From NCBI RefSeq assembly GCF_030272615.1, contig NC_081414.1, forward strand, positions 909,731,009 to 909,795,008: a stretch of 64,000 nucleotides of DNA, read 5' to 3'. The position numbers and the translations under genes are program-made. The number at the start of each line of letters is the position of its first letter. Position 1 is the first letter of the stretch. Below are positions 57,288-64,000 of this stretch, one piece after another. The stretch is from Cryptomeria japonica (taxonomy: Eukaryota; Streptophyta; Pinopsida; Cupressales; Cupressaceae). The notes below the pieces were generated by a model. That model was not told the origin of the DNA and ran no database searches. It worked only from the letters and a program-made list of their open reading frames with translations.

Positions 57288-60200
57288 ATGCCTATTCCCT
57301 ATCATAGACATCGTTTCGAGCGCGTTCGGAGGTACCGGAGACCAGTAGCGCGTGGACCACCAGTAAGTCAACCCTTTTGACCCCTTTTTGATTTTTTATT
57401 TTGTCATTTTTAGGTGTTTTTTGAATTTTCAAGTTCGGACAAATCGTTTTAGCACGTCTAGGATGTAGATTAGCGCATACGAAGTACACGGTAGCGCATA
57501 GAAGTCAATTTAGGGGTTGCGTCCGAAATAATTTTGGTAGCGCATAGGTCACCTGGGTTAGCGCGTCCACGTAGAATAGCGCAGGTAATGCGTTTAGTAG
57601 CGCTTTGGAGGAACAGGGTAGCGCGTAGGACTAACCTAGCGCATAGGAGTCGCAGAAGTTCGCATGAAACAGGGAGTTTAGCACGTAGGCATAACCTAGC
57701 GCATAGGGCTGAAAGGGTAGCACCTAGGCAAAGGGGTTTAGCGTGTAGGATAAACCCAGCGCATAGGATGAAAAGAAGAGCGCTTAGGGAGGATAGACTA
57801 GCGCGTAGACAGAGTCTAGCGCATAGGGTAGTTTGGGTAGCGCAAGGGAGGAAAATATTAGCGCGTAGACAATGTCTAGCGCATAGGCGAAATTAGATAG
57901 CGCATGAGTAGAAAAGGGTAGCACATAGATCAAATCTAGCGTAGAAGGCAGACAGACTAGCGCGTAGGACAAGCAGCCTAGCGCATGGGTTTGTTTTAGC
58001 GCATTTTAGGTCTGTTTTAGCGCATCCATAAAAATTTTGTGTTTTGGGCAGATTTTGAAAAGTTGTGTTTTTGCGTGCCTGTCGTGTTTTTGATGTATGT
58101 ATCCAAGATGAGTATTTGTATAACTTGTTTTGATGTGCAATTTTCCAAGTTATGTATAGATATCAAGCTGTTTGTGTTGATCAGAACATGATTATTTGCG
58201 TTGTCTGTTTTAAGTTCAAATGTGTATGAAAGCCTGAGTTGTTTTACAAGCCGATATGGGTTGGAAACTTGAATTCTTTTACAAGTTTTGATATGGGTGG
58301 GAAACTTGAGTTGTTTTACAAGTTTGTGATTGTGGTACTTGAGTTGTTTTACAAGTTTTGATATGGTTTTTGAGAACTTGAGTTGTTTTACAAGTTGATA
58401 TGAAATGATAGGAGTTTGAACTTGATGTAGATGAGAAAATTTGTTTCATGTTTTTGATGTAAGTTTGATTTTGATATCTTTGTATTGATATGGAAATTGA
58501 TATTGGATATGTTTTGTTTGTTGACAGGAGCGATTGGGTATTGTGCAGTCGAGGGAGAGATTCCCGAGACCATGGACGCTGATACCACGTCTGTCACAGG
58601 CAGACTTGGATATTATTGAGCGATGCGGATTGACCTCACTTCTAGATATGCCTCGGTTCACTATGAACCGGGGACTGTTGACAACTTTGGCAGAGAGGTG
58701 GCACAGTGACATGAACACCTTTCATTTTGCCACGGGAGAGATGACAGTGACACCAGAGGACTACTATCGCATTCTACGTATTCCTGTGGTAGGAGCTATA
58801 TTACCCTACAAGCAGACGGAGGAGGGCGACACAGAGGCACTGCGCCGTATATTCCATGATGTGAGTGTCTGCAGCTATGAGATACCATGGTAGGAGTTCC
58901 TGGATTTAGATTATGCACTGCTGCCATCTGTATTGGCAGGATTCATTGGAGGATTCCTTTGTCTTGATCGCAGGTCAAAGGGATTTTCAGTGGGATGGGG
59001 GCTGGTTCTGGAGCAGATGGTCACACAGGGTCGAAGATTTGCATGGGGGTCAACAATGTTGGCCCACCTCTACAGGAGCCTGCACGAGGTAGTATACCTT
59101 GGATATGGGAGTTTATCAGCAGGGGTGACCCTATTACAGGTATGGTGCTGGGAGCACATTCCAGCAGCGAGGCCACTGGCAGACAGGGATAGGCCTGTAG
59201 GGGCGGCTTATGCTTATGGTTATAGAGGTCTAGTTGTCCAGCGTAAGCTAGGCAAACTAGAGCACTGGAGGAGGGTGTTCGACGATATAGATACGGTCAC
59301 CTAGAGACCGTATACAGACTATGAGGTGTGGGCTGAGGATGGGATGGAGATGCCTTTCATGTTTATGATGAGGTATCTGATTGGGAGGACGCCATTTGTT
59401 ATAGAGCGGTTTCTGGTTACCCGAGTTTTGCGACAGTTCGGGAGGCAGCAGGGGATTCCGCAGGGAGCGTGCTTGTATGCACGGCGGTAGTAGGATGTGG
59501 CCGATTGGGGGCTGACCATTGACAGTGCTGTGGCCATTGAGGAGTTTACAGGGTTGGCCGGACAGATCTAGGACTATGCCCTAGAGATACAGGATGCTGG
59601 GATGACAGAGGAGTTCGCTTGTTTATTTGCGGCTCGGGCCGTGGCTAGGATCTCAGATCTAGAGGAGATGAGACCGGCATTCGATTCAGATGGAGAGGAG
59701 GGAGACGGGGGAGATGATGGGGATGATGGAGGAGATGGAGGAGATAGAGGGAGGAGGAGAGGTAGAGGTGTGCAGAGGGCAGTACGACAGGGCAGGATTG
59801 AGAGGGGGAGAGGAGGATTGGCCATTGGGGCCGGGAGAGAGGGTAGAGTGACGGAGGTGCTGGCTGCAGTGGGAGGAGAGGAGGAGGTGGGGAGGCCAGT
59901 ACAGAGGAGGAGGATAGATATACTCCCACCTCCTGCACCCAGGACAGGCCGAGTGGGAGGGGTTCCTCCAGCACAGGGACCACTACGGGTTCGAGTGTCG
60001 GGTCATGTAGAGGATGCACAGATCCGGACCCTACAGATTACTGTGCAGCAGTTGCAGGCACAGATTTTGACTTATCAGCGATAGATTTCACAGCTGACCA
60101 TTGAGAGAGATACGAAGATAGAGCGGTGGGGTCGAGCGGAGGAGGCCTTGGCGAGTGTACAAAGAGCAGCGGCAGGTGGTCCATTGAGAGACACCTTAAG

Positions 60201-60483
60201 AGAGCTGACCTGGAGAGTACAGGAGGTCGAGTATTATAGGCGGCATTATGAGGATGCAGTGCCCAAAGAGCGACGTGTAGCGAGTTTTATACAGTCGAGA
60301 TCGAGTCGATCTCGAACTGCTGGGACACGATCTGAGAGCCGAGGAGTGACAGGGCTAGCGAGACAGGACCCTCCTGTAGATCTGGGGGCGAGTGTATCTG
60401 GAGCTAGGTAGGATCCTTCTGGAGATCCAGGGGTAGGTGCATCTGGAGCGAAACCATCACCATCAGGGGATAGTCACACTTGA
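57288..60483 (+). pseudogene. Gypsy-3 antisense PMD-like ORF (two exons)
   Basis: Exon 1 (57288-57362) encodes 25 Arg-rich residues (MPIPYHRHRFERVRRYRRPV...). A donor GTAAGT follows; the acceptor TTGACAG ends at 58527. Exon 2 (58528-60480) continues in phase 0, giving 676 codons. N-terminal half: PMD-like (LLTTLAERWHSDMNTFHFAT, GEMTVTPEDYYRILRIPV, GVTLLQVWCWEHIPAARPLA). Then an acidic Gly/Asp stretch (DSDGEEGDGGDDGDDGG), an Arg/Gly-rich part and a coiled coil (TLQITVQQLQAQILTYQR). Seven in-frame stops (58891, 59302, 59488, 59491, 59569, 60082, 60409) are all TAG; the frame ends TGA 60481. PMD proteins are linked to gene silencing and mobile elements in plants; the role here is unknown. Confidence 0.65.
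57470..58030 (+). repeat. TAGCGCATAGG minisatellite in the putative intron
   Basis: More than 25 imperfect copies of (T)AGCGCRTAGG alternate as TAGCGCATAGG and TAGCGCGTAGG with variable 10-12 bp linkers, about 20-22 bp apart. It fills the middle of the intron of the antisense unit and creates a chance Arg-rich ORF. Confidence 0.85.
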
Positions 60484-61856
60484 GAGACATGGTCTCCATT
60501 GTATTTTTGGATTTTTGCATTCTTTGTACTGGACATATTTTTGAGACACATTTTGTAGACTTTGATCATTTTCTAAGGGATATATATATACGGAGCACCA
60601 TTTTTTATCGATGTGATGTGTTTATGGATGCATTTTATGTGTGCTACTTCCTTTTATGTAATGATGTAATGCTTACATATATGATGTATGTTTTTATATG
60701 CTATGAGATGTATCTTGAAAATGAGATGTATGATTTAATATGTTGTTATATGTAATATGAAATGATGTAATAATGATGTAATAATGATATGGGATAATAG
60801 TGTAAAATGATGTGCGACTAATTTGTAAAATGAAATGCAACTAATTGTAAAATCAAATGCAACTAATTGTAAAATGAAATGCAGCTAATTGTTTTTTTGG
60901 AGCATCTCTCATTCTGTATTTGCCATCCGATATAACCATTTATTTGCTTTCTTTGTAAATATCCTCATGGAGCTTTTATCGATTTGTGGATATGTTGAAA
61001 ATTTATACAAGCATAATGGTATAATTGAACCATAATGACCTGAGTAAAATTTACATGATATTTGATTTTGCAAGATAGCACAAGCGTCAAGGTATAATTA
61101 AACCAGGACGACCTGAGTGCGTATTGCATAAACATACAAGATTAGATCAGTTGTATGCGTGAAATGGAATCAGGCCTTCAGTGATATGGATCACGTCTCG
61201 AGGCAAATATTCGCACAATACAAGTGATCGTCTCCCAGATAGAAGACTAAGAAAATGTTGGAAGTTCCTCATGATCTCTGGCTGTGAAGCTTTTGATGAG
61301 ATAAGGAAAAGATTCCAATTTATTTAAAAAGTTCAAAATGCAAAATAATCAAGACTTTAATGCGATAAAGCAACATTTAGTACTTCAGAAAATCATCCAT
61401 CCTTAAGTTTCTTGTGTATTGTTCGTGTTTGGTGTTGTTTGTGATGAAGCGTAGTTGTGTTTGTTGGATGTCCTGTGTCGGAGTTGTGCAATAGTTGGAA
61501 TATCTTGAATGTTTGCAAGTGTTTGAATAATTTAATGTCCCTAGATGAGTGTTCCTCTGGATATGAGTATGTACAGTGATTTCCAAGCCATGGTGAAAGG
61601 CGGTAGATGAATAACTCAGGATAGTGACTATGCTAAGTATGTCCTGGATAGATATATGCTAAGTGTCGGGCGATGGCGGAGAGTGTTTTGACGGATAAAA
61701 TGGCATGGATATAGATAAAGAAGCCGGTCTTTCACAAGGGCGCCTGTTTACCAGGTTTTCACCATTTGTTTTTATTGTACTTTGTATTTTTGCTTTTTCT
61801 GGATTTTTTTGATTTTTTTGTTTTTGTTTTTGGCTTTTTTCGTGCACTAGGCTACC
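60484..61856. other. Gypsy-3 spacer between antisense ORF and integrase
   Basis: No coding sequence recognised. ATGATGTAATAATG repeats lie at 60755-60790 and AACTAATTGTAAAAT repeats at 60835-60890. The block GCCTGTTTACCAGGTTTTCACC at 61743-61764 is shared with Gypsy-2. Confidence 0.5.
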
Positions 61857-62940
61857 TTAAGTATAGTACTTCTTTAGATGAATGTTGTTAGTTGGATCAT
61901 CAAGCACATCTCCTTCAAAATTTGTTAGCTTATAGGCACCTGATCCATAGACTGAAATGATGACATAGGGACCCAACCAGTTAGGTTCAAATTTCCCTTT
62001 CTTTTCTCTATCTTGCTGGTTTCTTGGATTTTCTTTTAGGACTAGATCACCAACCTTGAAGTTGCGAGGAATGACCTTATGATTGTAGCTCCTACACATG
62101 CGTTGCTGATATGCTTTGAGATGAGTATAAGCATGTTGGCGTCTTTCATCTAATAGTTCCAGTTCTTGCAGTCGGTTAACTCGATACTCTTCATCGGGGA
62201 TCAAACCGTTCAAAGAGACTCTAAGAGATGGAATTTCTACCTCCAAGGGTAAAATAGCCTCTAATCCATATACCAATGAATATGGTGTTGCCCCTGTAGG
62301 TGTGCGAATGCTGGTCCTGTAGGCCCAAAGTGCTGGATTGAGTTGTACGTGCCAATCTTTGCTGGCATCATTCACTGTTTTCTTGAGAATTTTTAGGATC
62401 GTTTTGTTAGATGCTTCTGCCTGACCATTCCCTTGTGGATAGTATGGTGTAGAAAACTGATGTTGGATTTTGAATTTTTCACATAGTTCTTGCACATCTT
62501 GGTTTTTAAATGGTCCTCCATTATCTGTGACGATTGAACTTGGAACACCATATCTGCAGATCAGATAATTTAGGATAAAAGAGGCAATTTGTTTCCCAGT
62601 CACTGTGGTCATGGGAACTGCCTCGATCCATTTGGTAAAGTATTCTGTTGCAGTTATAATGAACTTGTGTCCATTTGAAGATGAAGGATGTATTTTCCCT
62701 ACCAGGTCCAATCCCCACTGAGAAAATGGCCAGGATGTGGTAAATGGTTGCAGTTCCTGTGCTGGTGCATGTATCAGATTGCCATGGATTTGGCATTTAG
62801 GACATTTCTTGGCGAAATGATATGAGTCTTTCTCCATTGTAGGCTAGTAATATCCCATTCGTAGAAGCTTTTTAGCAAGAGTAGTGCCACTCGAATGTGT
62901 GCCACAAATACCTTCATGAAGCTCGTGTAAAGCTGAATCA
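61857..62940 (-). pseudogene. Gypsy-3 integrase (nearly intact)
   Basis: A 326-codon open frame (62837-61857) plus an upstream part across one TAG (62844-62846) gives a whole integrase. Zinc finger: ELHEGICGTH and KKCPKCQIHG. DDE core: GLDLVGKIHP (D), VTDNGGPF (D), GNGQAEASNK (E), all intact. Then ALWAYRTSIRTPTGATPYSL, LQELELLDERRQ and a GPY/F end KFEPNWLGPYVIISVYGSGA. It ends naturally with TAA after HLKKYYT. The TAG replaces the W of the usual YYWPTM. Confidence 0.9.
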
Positions 62941-63205
62941 GAATCATTACGATCAAGACAACGAAGAAGAGTACCATCTAGACCCCGACGATATAAGGTA
63001 TCAGCGGTAAGGGTGTAACGGGCAGCTTGTCGGATAAAGTTACATTTTTGGTTACGGGATTGGTCAATGGGTAAGATATTATGCTTGAGATAGTCGTATA
63101 TTGGTCCATATAACAGAGAATCTAAACCGGTTAAGGCATATATAACATGGGATTCAGAGTGGTCATAGGCGGGGGAGAACAGTTGCTCTACCAGGAACTC
63201 ATAAT
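62941..63205 (-). pseudogene. Gypsy-3 connection between RNase H and integrase
   Basis: Reads as YEFLVEQLFSPAYDHSESHV, YLKHNILPIDQSRNQKC and TADTLYRRGLDGTLLRCLD, the linker present before plant gypsy integrases. Confidence 0.75.
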
Positions 63206-63620
63206 GACTCTATTGCTCAGGAATTTGTAGTAGTGAAGCGATTGTAGCCATTGCATCGGCTGCTTTGTTGTTCAACCTTGGTATTTGCTCAAAGGTGATG
63301 TGCACAAAATACTGTTTGAAGTCATCCACCAGGCGTTTGTAAGGTAGTAGCTTGTCGTCCTTTGTCTGATAGTTGTTGTTGATTTGATTGATGACCAATT
63401 GTGAGTCTCCATAGACTTTTAATTCTGTGATTTTCCATTTGACGGCCATTTTGATGCCGATGACCAGTGCTTCATATTCAGCCACATTATTTGTGCATGG
63501 AAACATAAGTCTCTATGATTTTGGCATAGTGTGTCCTTCAGGAGTGATGAACAGAATGTCGGCACCTGAACCATGTTGAGTATAGGATCCATCAAAGTAT
63601 AGGGTCCATTGTTTAGTAGT
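63206..63620 (-). pseudogene. Gypsy-3 archaeal-type RNase H
   Basis: WTLYFDGSYTQHGSGADILF (D), NNVAEYEALVIGIKMAVKW (E), VYGDSQLVINQINNNYQ (D) and LNNKAADAMATIASLL (D) form a complete catalytic set. A TAG lies after PKS and another after IPEQ. Confidence 0.85.
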
Positions 63621-64000
63621 AAGAACAAGTACATCCCTGTCTGGAAATTCAACCTCCATGGTTTGTTTGCCTGGTAGCGGTGCTTCGGCCAATTGATCTG
63701 CAATTGCTTGTCCTTTGATGGCTCGTCTTTCTGTGTATTGGATGTCGAATTCACTGAGAATCATGACCCATTTAGCCAATCGGCCTGTAAGAGCGGCTTT
63801 GCTGAGTAGATATTTGAGAGGATCAATTTTTGCAACTAGCTTTATGGTGTGTGCGAGCATGTAATGTCAGAATTTCTGAGATGCAAAGACTACTGTTAGG
63901 CAAGCTTTTTCAATAAATGTATAGTTGAGCTCATAGCCATTCAATGTTCTACTGATGTAGTATATGGCATGTTCCTTTCCCTGTTGATCTTCTTGTGCCA
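63621..64000 (-). pseudogene. Gypsy-3 RNase H1 (cut by window edge)
   Basis: KEHAIYYISRTLNGYELNYT, a TGA stop before HYMLAHTIKLVAKIDPLKYL, then WVMILSEFDIQYTERRAIKG and QAIADQLAEAP. The RT should lie beyond 64000. Confidence 0.85.

Larger units (their letters stand above)
55366..64000 (-). mobile_element. Gypsy-3: second Tat-type element, incomplete in window
   Basis: Minus strand: 3' LTR (55366-56836), PPT, antisense transcription unit on the plus strand, spacer, integrase, archaeal-type RNase H and RNase H1 reaching the window edge. It is a relative of Gypsy-2, but better preserved; pol has only about four stops in 2.1 kb. It inserted in Copia-3; the likely TSD is GAAAG (55361-55365), uncheckable here. 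Confidence 0.87.

Noticed and set aside
57534-57896. 120-codon Arg-rich ORF with LARR/LAHR repeats
   Set aside because: It is the translation of the TAGCGCATAGG minisatellite inside the putative intron, not a separate gene.
57470-58030. CRISPR-like alternation of repeat and linker
   Set aside because: The repeats are degenerate and only 10-11 bp, linkers vary little, and the setting is a plant retrotransposon.
59574-60019. Minus-strand Pro/Ser/Leu-rich ORFs
   Set aside because: They are antisense shadows of the acidic Gly/Asp and Arg/Gly stretch of the antisense ORF.

Overview
The window is plant nuclear DNA from a large, repeat-rich genome, most likely a gymnosperm such as a conifer (an inference from the AT-rich background, deep nesting of old LTR retrotransposons and the kinds of element present; no direct marker proves it). 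It holds one apparently functional host gene. Nearly everything else is mobile DNA in varied decay. Element names used here (Copia-A, LTR-B, Gypsy-1 and so on) are local labels.

1-13.3 kb is a nest of insertions that can be ordered from target-site duplications (TSDs). A minus-strand Ty1/copia relic (Copia-A: gag at 104-218 and 10842-11290, LTR at 11302-12851) was split by a non-autonomous three-LTR array (LTR-B, 219-10841, TSD TTTAG). That array was split by a chromodomain-bearing Ty3/gypsy element (Gypsy-1, 1049-8975, TSD GTTAG). Gypsy-1 gag was split by a 953-bp TIR element (2186-3138, TSD GATG).

14.1-19.2 kb (minus strand) is the host gene, a five-exon short-chain dehydrogenase/reductase of the plant carbonyl/menthol/salutaridine reductase group. 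The derived protein is 304 aa with an uninterrupted reading frame. Its 3.95-kb intron 3 contains an L1-type LINE fossil whose zinc-finger end is tandemly duplicated. 19.2-21.9 kb is AT-rich spacer with small tandem duplications.

21.9-53.7 kb is built on an older minus-strand repeat with an RNase H domain and an unrecognised long ORF (ORF X). It is interrupted by a Ty1/copia element (Copia-2, 22273-29527) and by a 21-kb Tat-type Ty3/gypsy element on the minus strand (Gypsy-2, 32296-53355, TSD CCCCT). Gypsy-2 is itself interrupted, in its RT/RNase H region, by a young 4.2-kb gag-protease-only copia derivative (TR-GAG, 40356-44530, TSD AGCCT).

53.7-64 kb is the 3' end of another minus-strand copia (Copia-3), cut by a second Tat-type element (Gypsy-3, 55366 to beyond the window). 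Gypsy-2 and Gypsy-3 both carry, antisense to gag-pol between the integrase and the 3' LTR, an ORF resembling the plant mobile domain (PMD). In Gypsy-3 it looks like a complete transcription unit: TATA box, short coding exon, intron filled with a minisatellite, and a long second exon whose internal stops are all TAG. This antisense unit, the TR-GAG element and ORF X are the most interesting parts of the window.
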